64,000 nt of DNA from Sisyra terminalis (GCA_958496175.1 OY292274.1:41674630-41738629); one strand, 5' to 3'. Counted from the first letter of the stretch, positions 14,901 to 27,229 are shown. The notes: a model not told the origin generated them from the letters alone. A program made the numbers and translations.

Positions 14901-15253
14901 AATGGAGGCACTGTAGTGTGTTCGTGTTATACATATTCAACCAGTGCCCCGAAACCTATAGGCTTAAGATTTGCCTACGTTTCAGTTCAATCAATTTGAA
15001 TGAAACATTACCAAATGAACAACGACAAACTTTTTACGTTACCTAGCGATTTAAAAAAGCTCAACCACTTCTTACATATAGTTATCTTACATAGAAATAT
15101 CGTTACACTAATTCAATAGAGTTATCAAAAATAATAATTTACTCCACCACATATACTTTTTATTATTCTTTTCCATTCACTTAATACAACAACTTTTTCA
15201 ACGGGCAAAGAATTTTAGGACTAATTCAAATAATTTGGAAAATTTATCTTAAC

Positions 15254-15531
15254 TTATATGATAAAATGGGCAAAATATTGTTCAGTTAATAAAATGTAGC
15301 TCATAATTAAAAACCCCATTTTCATTAAAATTAAGCACGTAAACCGAAATCCGGGTCCAAAAATTAAGCAGTCTATCGCTTAAATAATTAAAAATGTAAT
15401 TGATCTTAATCGGCGCTAAAGCCTTGCGAAAAAAAAATTCTGGATAAAATTTTTCTGATTTAATTTTAACGGCAATATCGCGCAGGGAAAATGTCGATAA
15501 CTCAATCGGTGCTGTTTGTTAAACTTGTATA
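15254..15531. repeat. Tandem duplication unit D1
   Basis: About 275 bp that recurs in the same orientation at 16177-16454 with obvious but incomplete identity; both contain the CACGTAAACCGA block and the ATCGGTGCTGTT block near the end. The Tc1-like element sits exactly between the two units. Confidence 0.8.
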
Positions 15532-15533
15532 TA

Positions 15534-16174
15534 CAGTCCCTGGTCATATTATTAGACGCACTTAAGATTTTATACAAAATGTACATATTCTACTAAATTA
15601 AATTTAATATTGTTTACTTTTTACATTATAAAAAGTTGTATTGATTTTTAAGAAATATGTTTTCTGGATAAGGGTGAAACCGTGTTTATGATCCCTATTA
15701 CCCTAATTTAGGATAATAGTTTTGATTTGAAACCCATTGAAATTATGTGGAAATTGCTGAAGAAAAAAGAGTAGCTAAAAAGGGGGTCACAACAGAAAAA
15801 TAGCCTCTTAGAAAAAATATTCATATATGAAATCATCATTCACAAATACAGCAGAAAATATTGTCCTACATAGACAGCATACTGCGCAGAATGGGAACTT
15901 AAATATCAGTAAACGAGCTTTCAATTAAATATTAAACAATTCAGCTTGCCATAATTAAGATGTTTAATTAATTTGAGGGTAAAAAAATATTTTTAGTTAA
16001 TATGATTTTTGGCCACGTTAGTTAGCAATAAGAGTAATAAGTAAAATTTGAACAGGAAAGTTAAACCCAATCAAAAATTTGGACCCGAAATAATACCTTT
16101 TTAATAAAAAAATACCTTTTACTTCAGGTTTTATACAAAATCTATAGCGCGTTCATTAATATGTCCAGGGACTG
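15534..16174 (+). mobile_element. Tc1-like transposon, internally deleted, copy A (641 bp)
   Basis: Bounded by TA on both sides (15532-15533 and 16175-16176). Ends are CAGTCCCTGGTCATATTATT and, from the other side, CAGTCCCTGGACATATTAAT, and the inverted repeat extends imperfectly to about 46 bp. Inside, the plus strand encodes a transposase relic: F-D-L-K-P-I-E-I-M-W-K-L-L-K-K at about 15720-15765 corresponds to the D-L-N-P-I-E-x-x-W motif of Tc1 enzymes. It is followed by stops and frameshifts, and the N-terminal DNA-binding part is gone, so it is not autonomous. Copies B (28601) and C (44446) belong to the same family. Confidence 0.9.
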
Positions 16175-16176
16175 TA

Positions 16177-16454
16177 CATGGTAAAATTGGTAAAATATTA
16201 TCTAGTTAATTAAATGTAGTTCATAATTAAAAACCACCTATTCAAAAAAATTAAACACGTAAACCGAGATTCGATTGCTTAAAAGCAATCTATCTCTTAA
16301 ATAATTAAAAATATAATTGATCTAAATCGATGTTAAAGCTTTCAAAAAAAAAATGTTTTTCTGGTCAATAGTTTCCGAATTAAACTTTAACGTCAATATT
16401 GCGCAGAAAAAAAGCTGAAAACTGAATCGGTGCTGTTAGTTAAACTTGTTTAAA
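16177..16454. repeat. Tandem duplication unit D2
   Basis: Second unit of the duplication described at 15254-15531. The substitutions are spread evenly, so the duplication is old. Confidence 0.8.
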
Positions 16455-16689
16455 GGTTCAATTTTATAACGATAGAATAGAACCACAACCTACGCAATTT
16501 TAGCCTACTGTATGCCGTTATATGTCTTCTTATATGTTTGTATCTAAATATATATGTTATTATTCTTTTTACTTTTGTCTTCCGCTAACTTGGTATAGCT
16601 ACCGGATTGCGACCACAAAAATATTTTTGTATTGTTGTAACATAAAATTTCGGATGTTGTTCTTTTGAATAATTCTAAGTTATCATTAA

Positions 16690-17180
16690 AGCTCACAGAA
16701 AGTTATTTTGAGGTAACTTAGTTACTTTAAAGTATCTAAGTGTATCGTGTAATAACTAGTTTCTTAGATAGTAGTATCAAATGAACTGTATTCTTGTAAC
16801 TTAAGAAAGTATCTTAGATATCGTAAAGTACCTAAGATTACAAAAAGTAGCTAAAAATAAAGTATGCAGTAAACAATAAAAGAGGGTACTTGACTATCGG
16901 GTTTTACAATGTTTACTTTGTGATTCTTTTTTTTTACAAATTTTAACTTTATTTTTATTTTACTCCAATTACCTTTTTCTTAAGTTAATAAGTATAAGAA
17001 TTACATTATCTGATTACCAAAAAACTTTGCCTTATACATTACCATAGTATTCAAGTACATACATAGTATTCAAGGTAACGAAGAAAGTATCTTTTTAATT
17101 ATTTTAAAAAGTAACTTAAAATCAGTATTTCATTTCTTAAGAGTAACTAGGTATCCAAATTTACTTACGGTGCTTTTAAA
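16690..17180. mobile_element. Probable non-autonomous element rich in AAGTATCTAAG motifs
   Basis: Dense repeats of GTATCT, AAGTAAC and their complements in both orientations. The outer parts (from about 16690 and to about 17180) are loosely inverted copies of each other: AAAGCTCACAGAAAGT versus AAAGCACCGTAAGTAA from the other side. A second block of the same texture is at 51592-52132. No clear target duplication and no coding remnant. Confidence 0.4.
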
Positions 17181-19150
17181 AAAAGTAGCTAATATATTAT
17201 TTAATTTCTAGTACCGTAGCATGGTGGATGCTCGGGATTCATGACTCCCGGCAGCACAGGAAAATGGGGCGGCATATTGACCTTTATAATTGCATAAAAG
17301 ATTTTGCTTTGAGGAAAATCAGGTTCATGAATTCTATAATTTTTGCTTCCATTTTTACGAGACAGTTCATACCGAAACAATCTACACCAAAATTTACAAT
17401 TCAGAGTTTTGATTTTTCTAAGAGTCGTAAATTGAGAGTTTTCGAAACAAATATTTTAAAATTAAAACGGAATGCTTCAAATTACATGTTTATACTAATT
17501 AAAAACGTTTTTAACAACAGACTGATTAGAGGAACTCGTTTTGATAAAAATCCAGAAAAATTTATTTTCGACGGCTTACAAGTTTTTAGCTCGGTTTTAA
17601 TTAGTTTTTAGGGTTTCCTCTATTACTACTATGACCAGAATGAAATCTAAGGTATCAATAAATCTTTTGAAAATCTCCCCTACTGTCAAAAGCAAACAAG
17701 CTTATATTTTTTATTTTCTTTGCTAGTATTTTTCGTAGTTGCCTAAAAATATTTATCATTTTTGAAGTTATACGTCTTTAGTGCCGTTATGAAAAAATGA
17801 ACAGACTGATTTTTTAATAAAAGGTAACGCCGTTGCTACAGTAGGAATCTGTTTGATTTTGAATTCCAAAATCAACTTCAGACTAAAGCTGGCTGATTTT
17901 GGGAGCGGTTTTGATCGTGAACGCAAACAGTACATTTTTAAATAATTTAAAAAAGTAAAGGTATTTGAGCTTTACTAATTTTTTGACTGTAATAAAAATA
18001 GGGGTCAGCGAATTTCTGGTTCACATCGGGTGGTAAAAACGCACACTTCACCACTGTTAATTACTTTCCGAAAGTATCATTGATAGCTCTGGTTATCATT
18101 ATTTTAGATGTCTATACTTTGAAATTATACTGGAGTAATTTATCTAATTGCCACATTCTCTGCTTTATAAGAGAAAGACATCCCTTTTGGAACTGTTTCT
18201 CGTCGTACTATCCTTGACAAAATAGCATTCTTTTATATATTATTTATAGTACTTATTGGTTTTTATAACCACTTTTATGGAATCTTTATAGATTCTCTAT
18301 ACACAGTTCAATGTATTTTCCAATTTTGTAACAAAATTACAGACGTCGTATAGTTCTTCAATTATTATTCAGATTAGCAGTAAAATAAATTGTACATATG
18401 AGTTAATGTGTTGATAAAAGTAGAAATGTTTGGGCAATACATGTGCCGATATGTGTTCATAACTTAAGTATCTACGCTAAAGACTATATAATATTGACAT
18501 GGGAATTAATCATCTTTTTACGAAACTATTAAAAAAGTTACCGAATAGATACAGAACTCTTTCGTATAAAAATAAAGTACTTATTATTATCATGTGTGTT
18601 TATAGTTGATTTAAAAGAAAACTTATGATTATGTTTTAAAGGTATCGCGTTAACTGAAATAGTAAGTATTACATATATTAATAACTTTTGTATAAAAATA
18701 CACTAATTTCAATTTATTTGGTACCTATCAAAGTTAGATTTCATCAAAATATTACCACTAGTATCATGGAAATTGAAGGGTCATATGAAAGGTCCATATT
18801 AATTCAATAAATTTGGATTAAAAAGTGTGTCGCATAATTTATAATTTTACCGTTGAAATAAAAAAAATTGAATTTAATCTTTGGAATATTTAGACTCCTA
18901 AAACCTAAACCATAGTTTTTTTTGTTGGATAATTGTTTATCACTCCCCATCCGAAGTTCAAAATTGACCAAGCTTGGCTTTAGCTTTTTATTCAGAATAG
19001 ATATTGAAATTATTATTGTCTTACATTAAAAATGGTAATCGCCAAATCAAATTATTAAATAAAAAGATACTTACCACCAAATAAAAAATATACTTTTAAT
19101 AGAGGTGACACCAATGGCACTAAACGGACATACTTAACGAGAGTATAAAT
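17181..19150. other. AT-rich sequence with one unrecognised 127-codon frame
   Basis: The frame at 17228-17611 (plus, 127 codons) is long for this composition but has no recognisable domain, signal peptide or homologous motif. Its first 20 codons have a different composition from the rest. I do not call it a gene. The remainder shows no element ends or RNA genes. Confidence 0.3.
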
Positions 19151-19404
19151 CAAGGGTGGCCAACCCAAATGATATTAAAGGCCACTTTGGAAATGCATCA
19201 AAACTATGCGGGTCCTATATAAAATTATTTATCATCTAAGTGGATTTACATTCACTGTAGACATTTTTAATATAATGGTTTTCAAAGTCTTGCCATTATA
19301 AAATATATTTATATGCTTTGTTCAAATGTGATGAATTTCGCGAGTCGGAAAAATCGTCAAGGTGGGCCTTATACGATTCGTGCGACACGGGTTGATCATC
19401 CCTG
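19151..19404. mobile_element. Probable hAT-like MITE (254 bp)
   Basis: The left end CAAGGGTGGCCAACCCA and the right end read inward CAGGGATGATCAACCCG resemble the CAGGGGTGGCCAACC type of hAT terminus. The flanking 8-mers GTATAAAT and GTAAAGAC agree at only five of eight positions, so the target duplication is weak. No coding capacity. Confidence 0.55.
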
Positions 19405-19412
19405 GTAAAGAC

Positions 19413-22099
19413 CATATTGTCTTAAGATATTAGAATTTTTGTTTTTCCCTCTACATTAGTTTTTAGGGATCAAAGTTGAGCTTTTTTGAAAATTATTGTT
19501 TTTTTTTCATAGAAAATATTACTTTAGAACAATACTTATTTGTTTATGGTATCAGAAAGGCTTATAGTTTATTCATTAAAAAAATAATTTTTAATCAGTA
19601 CCTGGTTTGACACAAGGTCCAATTGAAAATCGTATACATCAGTACAAATAATGGAAAATTCAGGTGGTCGCCATTTTGTTGCTAATTTTGACAAACAAGT
19701 TTCCTTTTTATTTTATAAAATGTAGTTACAACCCTATTAAGTAAATTAGTAATCATTTCAAAATCTATTAAGAGTAAAAAGCTAGAGCCCATTACTTATA
19801 ATTATGAATTTCGCCAATTTTAGTTTTCGGATGGATATTGATAAAAAATTATGCAATAAAAGAATAAATGACGATAGTTTAGATGTTCTAGTATTCCAAA
19901 GATTATTCTTAAAATTTTTTATTCAAAAATTATGCAGCACACTTTTTAATCCAAAGTTGTTGATTTCATATGGAATAACTGTAGATCTTACTAGTTAATT
20001 TTTCCATACGATGGATACTGTTACATGTTTGTGGTGATAATCATGTAATATTACGGGGAAATTGATAAAAGGTAAATTAAGCTTGCCAAATGTTTTCAGT
20101 TGATTTAATGGTTTTTAATAGATGGTTTATTATTATTTTATTTATTGGAAGCACACATAAGGAATCGTCGGTAAGTGGAAGTTGGTCCACACACAACGAA
20201 AGGTTCCGTATTGAGAAAGAATGTAGTATGAAAGCTTTCATCTTTCAATGGTTTAAAAAGAATAAAAATGTTAACAAAATACTTTTATTGTCGTTGTTTA
20301 TCAAAGATGATGTAAAAATAAAGTTAGAGGCCTTATTGAAAAACATTCCATGGGACACGAACTAAACGACATACCTATATTATTTAATTAAATTTTCATT
20401 GAAATTATTTCTTTCGATTTTATATTCACAAATTGTTTACCATTTAGTTGAAATATTAGAAGAAAAAGAGCAAACCTTTACAAATTTAGAAGCGCTTATC
20501 TAGCCAATTATTGGTTTAAGTAAAAATGTTATGGCACTATGCATAATAATGTTTTGTTGAACTAGTAATAAAACCCTTTACAAAAAATAATGTTATTTTG
20601 AAACGTCTTTAACATATTTTAGGTCCATATAACAATATCTCATAAGTTTATTTGTTATATTTATTTTTTTGTCCTGCAGTTACTGGAATAGTGTGCTATC
20701 CCCAATTTTCGTATTTTTTCTACAGTTCTATACCATTCTAAGGTGGTTTATCGAAAATCCCTTAATTTTAATTTTAATTTTTATAGTGTCATAAAAGTCT
20801 TCAAGTAATGTGGTTGTTATTATACGAAATTATAATGATTCCATTTGTCATGCGGTTACGGAACTCTAAAAATGAGTTACAATCAATTATAAGAGTTAAA
20901 AGCTTTTGATTGAATGAAAATTAGTAGTAGCAAGTTAAATAATTTTTTAGTAAATTTAGACTAACAAATTTTTAAAGTTGGTAATATAAATAAAATATGT
21001 TTAAAGGATGATTGATGATGGTAGGTAGTAGACAAATGTGCTGATATAATTTTAAATTCTTCACCATCTAATTATATCAAACAGCAAAATAATAAAGTAT
21101 CAATTTAAATTAAATAAAAATCAATTTCGGTTAATTTTTTTTCAAAATTTAGACATTAAATCGAAGTAAAATTGGTCAAAATATATTTTTTTCCCTTAAA
21201 ATTTGGAATAATTACAATTTTTTTTGCAATACAAATGAATTTAAGCTATATCATGTCAAATTTCTAGAAGTTTGAAATGCTTTGATTATATTGATAAGCT
21301 TCCCATGTAACTTTAAAGAATATAACTAAGAGAATTACAACAATTTACATACTGTAAATCCGGCTTAAATGGTCGGAAAAGTTTTCGATCAATGCACTAA
21401 CAAATTGTTAGTTTTTATTTCCTCGAGTAAAACAATCGGTACTAACTCCATGAGTGTTTTTAATTTTAAACTTTTAACTAAAAGTAATAATAACATGTTT
21501 ATTGTTTATAGTATATGTATATTTATCATCCAATACTATTTATAGTTATAATAATTTGTAGGTACATAATGTCTCATTTTGTTTTAAGTTCCCAAAAATT
21601 GTTAGTAGATAAATATAATATTTTGAATAATACTTTTATTTTACCTTAATTTATATAAAAAATACTAGTGTCCTTAATTTTAATTTTTGATGCAAATATT
21701 CGTTATACAATTTCCTCATTTTAAATTTAGTATTTTGAAGACTACACAGTTGTGGGGAGTTTCTTTAATTTCTTAGTTTCTTTGTATAGGTCTTTAAAAA
21801 TAAAAAGAAAACAGTCATATTTTTTCAAACTATAATTGGTGAAATATAACTACACAGGGTGTAAGAATTGTTTTAAGAGATTTTGAGATTTAAGAATTTT
21901 TCAAGTCGGGAAAATTCCTAAATTTCATTGTAGGTATCAAATCTTAAGAAAAAATATAGTCAACATATTAGTTTGCCATTCAGATGAAGTCACATGTACC
22001 ATCTAGTTATATATAAAAAAAGTTAACTCAATTTGAAAATATGATTTATTTACTTGACTACTATTAAGTAGGAACTTTATTTATTTAATTGCTGTATTT
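19413..22099. other. AT-rich noncoding sequence
   Basis: Short frames at 19804-19998 (64 codons) and 20090-20365 (91 codons, plus strand) show no recognisable motif. I see no repeat boundaries, RNA gene or GC-rich patch. Confidence 0.35.
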
Positions 22100-22270
22100 A
22101 GTATGATGCCATGTGCACCTCAGGACTTGTTATGTTTCCGGTGTCCTTCTTTCACCTAGTTGAAACCAAGTAGCTGACAAAGCCTCAGCAGTTGCAGTAC
22201 TATGTGTTTTTCGACTATTTCGGTTTCAAAGTTTGATATCCGTTGTTTTTGACGATATGTACTTAGGCCG
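22100..22270 (-). pseudogene. Possible LINE C-terminal fragment
   Basis: Minus-strand reading gives short stretches such as L-G-F-E-T-E-I-V and L-L-R-L-C-Q-L-L-G-F that resemble the end of a LINE open frame, where a K-P-x-E-I segment is followed by L-x-F-I-x-x-S-G-L. The plus-strand text CGACTATTTCGGTT is shared in part with the LINE relic near 39181-39199. Weak evidence. Confidence 0.3.
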
Positions 22271-22639
22271 GCAAAATCGATTGATTTATTTTTTTGATAT
22301 CATCATTATAAAGAGAAGAAGACAAAGAAAGAAAAGTGTGGCTTATAGCGCGTAAAGAAAACGGTGAAAGCTAAGCTTAAGAATAATATAGTTTATAACA
22401 ATATATAAAATATAGTTTAAAATAATAATAAGTTTAAAATTTATATATTTTTGTATGGCTTATTGATATTATTGGAAAAAATCCTTTTGGTGGTAATTTT
22501 GACGGAATCCTCTTAATACATTACGTGTTTTATGGTATGTTTGTTTCACAAATAAAAATTATATTCAGCGGTTCGAAAAATTGCTTCAAAAATCGTATTA
22601 AAATGAAAATGATTTATCAACATATTAATAAGCAAACGT

Positions 22640-22845
22640 TTATAAATGTATGTCGGTAAAGACAGAGAACAAAGAATTTAAACTCATACGTGGGAGTGAA
22701 AACCAAATATAATAATTGTGTCAAATTTGAACTGTAAATTGTTGTCATTTGTTTCAACAGTCATTTCGATTTCGTTCATTTCCAACTTTTTCCATGTGTC
22801 AGTGTTGGTAATGAATACATGAACGGGTAGTTACTAGTATAAAAT
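22640..22845 (+). repeat. Interspersed repeat R, copy 1
   Basis: Shares ordered blocks with 44015-44175 and 57030-57260: GAGTGAAAACC, an AAATATAATAATT-like block, TCAAATTTGAA, GTGTCAGTGTT (not in copy 2) and a final GGGTAG-TTACTAG-like end. Class unknown; no inverted ends identified. Confidence 0.65.
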
Positions 22846-24409
22846 TATGACTGAAACAATAACAAATGAAATTTAAAGATATTTGGTGACTTCAAAAACA
22901 TATTCTGATATTAAAAGTAACTGTTTGAGCCTATTATTATTAGTAACTGTAAATAGCCTACACTACTGATTTGGATTCGTTAGGTCATGCTATCGTCGTT
23001 TTTACTTTATAACGGCGACAATAAAAAAATAATCAATTTAAGGAATTATTTTTTGTCGCCGACAATAAGTATTTATGTGGTAAACTATTCCAACAGAATA
23101 GGAAAGCTAACATGTATAATGTATATGGAAAATGAAGATGTAAACATCTCTATTTATCTCTTTGAAAGTTCTTTTGTTTTCTTTTGTATTTATATTACTT
23201 TGAATGTTTTAATTAGCGTGTGAAATAAAAACCCGATACTTCAAAACCCAAAATAATTTCAAAGGACATACTTTAGAGCATTTTATAATTTATAAATAAA
23301 TATGCATACAAATTAAATAGTTATAACGCAAATATTTATAGTACTATATAATTACAATAATTAATTTGTCTAGTTTAACAGTGATGTAAATTTTTAAAAA
23401 CTAAGAGCTTTATAATTAGACACTCTTATTTAAATTAACCCGACTCAACTCAATCCATTTATTGAGAGATTATTCGAATCGTTTCAATTCAATTGATTTG
23501 CAATTTTCAATCGTTAAAGTGTGTGGTGTTCACGTAATCGCTGTAATCGATTTGAATTTTACGAAAGTTTGTTCGGTCAAAGACAAATAAGACGTCAAAA
23601 TTACCAAATTTTAATAAAAGAAAAGAAAAAGAAATGAATAATAGAGAAATAATTATGTAAGAAGTCATTTAGAGAAGTTTTGCAAGAGTTAATTAAAGGT
23701 CGTAGTTATGCACATTACTTCAAAATGAAGCCTGGTTTGAAAACGAGAACTAAATTCAATGTTATTGTATAATAATTGATTTGTCAATTGCCTAGGCACT
23801 TTTGGAAGCTTATAAATATTATATAAACATAAATAAGATGTATTAGACTTGAAGAATATTTATTTTAGAAGTAAATAGTAATGTATTGAAGTTTTATCAC
23901 GTTTAAGATTTCCAAATCAATTTATTTTTTAAAATACCACTAGCTTAATCAGATTTCAACAATTCTCTAAAAATAAAAGAATGATAAAAATAGATTACCC
24001 AATTGCAGTTAAAATTGTCAAAGAAAAAAAAATTACTTGCATATTTTCCAGAAAAACCGTATGCTAAGTTGACATTTAAAGCTTTTCTATAAATCTTCAA
24101 ATTTTGTAAATTTGTTTTCACTATTAATTGGTGTTTATTTGGTGTTCGAGGGTCTTGAAAGATAGAACTTGGTTCCTTGAATATTTTCCGCGTCAGAAAA
24201 CGCTATTTAAAGAAAAAGCTAGACTTGGAGCATTTTCAAAATATTGAAATTCGAACTATTTTTTGCGCCATTTATTAGCTTTTTTTCGTTCAAGAGTTTT
24301 AAAAGGAAAAATTTTATCGTTTACATATTTCCCCGGAAAACGCCATTTAAAGGAAAAATTGATGAATAATGAATAATAATATATGTCCTATGACTCAATT
24401 TCTTTCTTG
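22846..24409. other. AT-rich noncoding sequence
   Basis: Open frame at 22987-23223 has no recognisable motif. Around 24180-24350 two loosely similar units (AACGCTATTTAAAG and AACGCCATTTAAAG) occur; they may belong to the 3' flank of the Penelope-like relic that follows, but this is uncertain. Confidence 0.35.
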
Positions 24410-24454
24410 ATTACGACGCGTTTCAACAGTTTTTGGCTGTCATCATCAGGTAAT
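24410..24454 (-). ncRNA. Minimal hammerhead ribozyme motif of a Penelope-like element
   Basis: On the minus strand all conserved hammerhead parts occur in order: helix I ATTAC, core CTGATGA (complement of 24443-24449), helix II GACAG/CTGTT closed by a CCAAAAA loop, core GAAA, a palindromic CGCG in place of helix III, then the TC that completes the GTC cleavage triplet, and the helix I partner GTAAT. Helix I pairs over five bases without mismatch. Predicted cleavage lies between 24415 and 24414. A nearly absent helix III is characteristic of the hammerheads described in Penelope-like retroelements, and the motif lies just 3' of such an element's GIY-YIG frame. One unpaired U sits before helix II. 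Activity is not shown. Confidence 0.75.
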
Positions 24455-24464
24455 GATTATTGTG

Positions 24465-25348
24465 TCAGTTGTAACAAATTTCATATAGGTTTTTTGTTTT
24501 ATATAATTTGTCGTTAAGGATGTTATTTGGATCTAGTTTGTGTACTTTGTATATTTCATATTCTTCCAGGGTGTTCATATGTGATCCTTTGTTGCAAATA
24601 TGTAGTGGCTTAAAATTTGTGTCGAAACTTAAGCATTGACGATTTTCGTCATAAAGGTGTTTTGTAAAATTTAAAGTTGTTGTTGGAGTAGGTTTCTTGG
24701 GTGTATGTTCCTTGTATCCAAGGTTTATAAAATACACAGGTGGCCTCATGCACTACGTGACGTTTCCAGAAGAAATTCGTATATATCTTCAGACTGATTC
24801 AAATTTCAAAATTCTTCGTATGACGTCATTTTTTTTTTCTAATGGGACAACCTGTGTAATTTATAAACCTTGCCTTATATTTTGTTCCGAAAGATCTACC
24901 AGTTTGGCCAATGTAGAATTTTTCACAGGAACCACATTTAATTTTATATATCCTGGTTTTGTTTTTCGTTGTAATTTGGTTGTTCTCCAATAGTTTAAGA
25001 ATTTTCATCATGTTGTTATTTGTTGAAAATGCGATATTGAAGTTATTTTTCTTTAGGAAGTTGGCGATTGTAAAACTAAATTTATTATTGAAGATTGATT
25101 TTGTATATTTTTTTTTCTTTTGGTGGAGTTGGAAGAATGGATTTTTTAGTAAACTTCGATATTATTTTGTCTACGATTGAGCTGTTGTATCCATTAATAA
25201 TGGCTATATGTGTAATTATCTTAATTTCTTCTTCACGAGCTTTGGTGCTAAGAGGAAACTTGATCGCTCTGTACACTAGACTGTTGTAAGCTGTCATTTT
25301 TTGGTTTCTTGGGTGAAATGATGTTTTATGGATGGTTGTGTTAAACAT
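24465..25348 (-). pseudogene. Penelope-like retroelement relic (reverse transcriptase tail plus GIY-YIG endonuclease)
   Basis: Minus-strand frames give the C-terminal part of a Penelope-like polyprotein. At 25348-25085 lies the segment after the catalytic RT motifs, with H-P-R-N-Q-K and A-Y-N-S-L-V-Y-R-A-I. After one frameshift near 25095, 25011-24873 holds the GIY-YIG domain: R-I-Y-K-I-K-C-G-S-C followed by Y-I-G-Q-T-G-R-S-F-G-T. The first motif is RIY instead of GIY. The reading is interrupted by the MITE at 24719-24872 and resumes at 24709 with E-H-T-P-K-K-P, then H-L-Y-D-E-N, L-H-I-C-N-K-G and L-E-E-Y-E-I-Y-K to a stop at 24465. The RT catalytic domain is missing; an AT dinucleotide tract starts at 25345, so the copy is 5' truncated. 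Apart from the frameshift and the MITE, the frame is well preserved. Confidence 0.85.
24719..24872 (+). mobile_element. MITE family M, copy 2, inside the Penelope-like coding sequence
   Basis: 154 bp with ends CAAGGTTTATAAAATACACAGG and, from the other side, CAAGGTTTATAAATTACACAGG (two mismatches). Flanked by CCTTGTATC (24710-24718) and CCTTATATT (24873-24881), a 9-bp duplication with two transitions. Removing the element and one duplication copy restores a continuous GIY-YIG reading (G-T-K-Y-K then E-H-T-P), which fixes its boundaries independently. Confidence 0.92.
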
Positions 25349-25412
25349 TATAAATATTTATATATTATATATGTTATATTATATTATATATTATGTAATA
25401 TATTATAAATGT
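25345..25412. repeat. AT dinucleotide-rich tract
   Basis: Nearly pure A and T with TATATTATA-type units, directly upstream of the surviving part of the Penelope-like relic and marking where its coding similarity stops. Confidence 0.8.
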
Positions 25413-25943
25413 GGCTCGGAAATAAATAAAATATTTATCAATGTTAAACTAGAAGAAAAAGTTCTGTTTGGACATTTCTTAAATATTGATTTTTTTTGCG
25501 CCGTTAATGGGCTTACTTAAAGCTTTCTTTAAAATTATTAAACGTCAAAAAACACCTATAAATGGTAAAAAAAAAATCGAATTTTCAATAATAGTAGAAA
25601 TTGCTCTAAACATCAACTCAGCACTATATAAAATTTTTCTGGAAAATATACGAGTGACAATTTTTTCCCCAGAACTTTTAAACGACAAAAAACACCAACA
25701 TATTTCGTATTTAGTTTATATAAATTCCATAAGACACTAATTAGATAAACGTTATTTACTATTAAAATTCGGTCTATATTTACTGTATCAAAACATTTTT
25801 AGTGAACCAATAAATAATCCACCACCGTTTTTCGCTTGAAGCAAGTAAATTTCTTTGAAAAGTAATCCTAATGATTGAAAACTTAAAAATATTTTCTAAT
25901 TATATAGAGTAGTCGATTTAATTTGTCAAAATAAGTAGGTACG
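25413..25943. other. AT-rich noncoding sequence
   Basis: Contains an 84-codon plus-strand frame (25486-25740) with no domain. The minus strand does not continue the Penelope-like reverse transcriptase. Confidence 0.35.
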
Positions 25944-26174
25944 CTGGGCCGGATTTACCCATAGGTCGATTTGGCTGCGTCCTAAGGACAAAAGGGAAGT
26001 TTAGAAGCTTAAAACTTCCCAAACTAGGAACCGGTGATGGTTTAAATAAATAATTCAAAATTTAAAACTTCAAGGTTTATCAATGGGAAGCCTTTTTCTA
26101 GGAAAATTGCATTGATTTAAAAGGCCCCAAAATTAGTTCGTCTTAGGACGTCCAAATATGTAAATCCGACCCTT
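25944..26174. mobile_element. Probable hAT-like MITE (about 231 bp)
   Basis: The left end TGGGCCGGATTTACCC and the right end read inward AAGGGTCGGATTTACAT are inverted copies, and each is followed by a GTCCTAAG block (GCGTCCTAAGGAC at 25978-25990, GTCTTAGGACG at 26140-26150). The GGGCCGGATTTAC type is common at hAT termini. A clean 8-bp target duplication could not be fixed. Confidence 0.6.
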
Positions 26175-27229
26175 CAAATAAGAGTCTAATATAAAAGTAC
26201 TTCTAATATTAAGTAAAATTTTACCATTCCATTTTTTAATTTAATCGTTTCTTCAGTTATTATTTAATTTTTACAGACTTTTAAAATAATTTTTTTTTTA
26301 AACATGAGATCAAAAACCCTGCAAAAACCCAATTTCTTAATTTTGTCCCAACTTTGACTAGATTTTTGGAATTTAAATTAAATGTCATATAGGTAAGTTT
26401 GGTATAACTTTATATCGGGAAACCTCAAAAAACTTCAAATAACTACAGTTATCTGAAAAAAAAACACAATTTGTCAAATCTCACCAAAAGGTAACATTTT
26501 ATGGAAGCTACAGAACAATATAGGGAAACTTCCAATTCTTGATAAGTGTATAAGAATAATTATAAGTTTATGTCGTTGTAAGAGTAACTATATTTTTTTC
26601 TTGGAAAACGAGTGACTCAAATAAAGGAAGTTTGATGTTTTTAAGAAAATTAAAATAGTAGTAAAACAATTTCAGTAGTACAATTCACAAAAATCATCGT
26701 TTTAAACGTTTTACAGAAATATCTCCTAACTATTCCTTAAAGTTTTTAAAGTCTTTAAATTCTCTCCCTTAAAGAAAAATGCATCTTCAATAATACTTCA
26801 TTAGTGTTTAGTTCTTTTTCGTAGTTATTTTTTCGAAGGAAATTACTTACCGTATAAGTAACTTAAAATTAATGGAATATAGCTGACTATATCTTGTCGC
26901 AAGAGACGCTTTTAGTTTACAAAGAATACAATTAAAAATAATTTTCCCAAAACGAATTGAGCTTTCGAAGCTTTTGTTAACTAATCATTATTAATATAAA
27001 ATTGTGTTAGTTTGAGTTATGCTTACCAAAATCTAATAAGACCATTTGTTTGAAATTTGCTAGAAGTGAATATTGATTTTCTCGAGTTTTTCAAGTCTTT
27101 ATTTCCAAGAAAAAAAAATAAATTATTTTTTTGTCAGGATTTTCTTTTGGATATCTGTGTTAATAATTAGAAGTAAAACATAGTATTGTGATTTGGATGT
27201 GTAATAGGAGAGAGGGTTGACAATTTTGG
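26175..27229. other. AT-rich noncoding sequence
   Basis: No element ends, RNA gene or plausible frame seen. Confidence 0.45.

Noticed and set aside
17228..17611. 127-codon plus-strand gene
   Set aside because: No recognisable motif, ordinary AT-rich codon content and no supporting signals; left as an unassigned frame.
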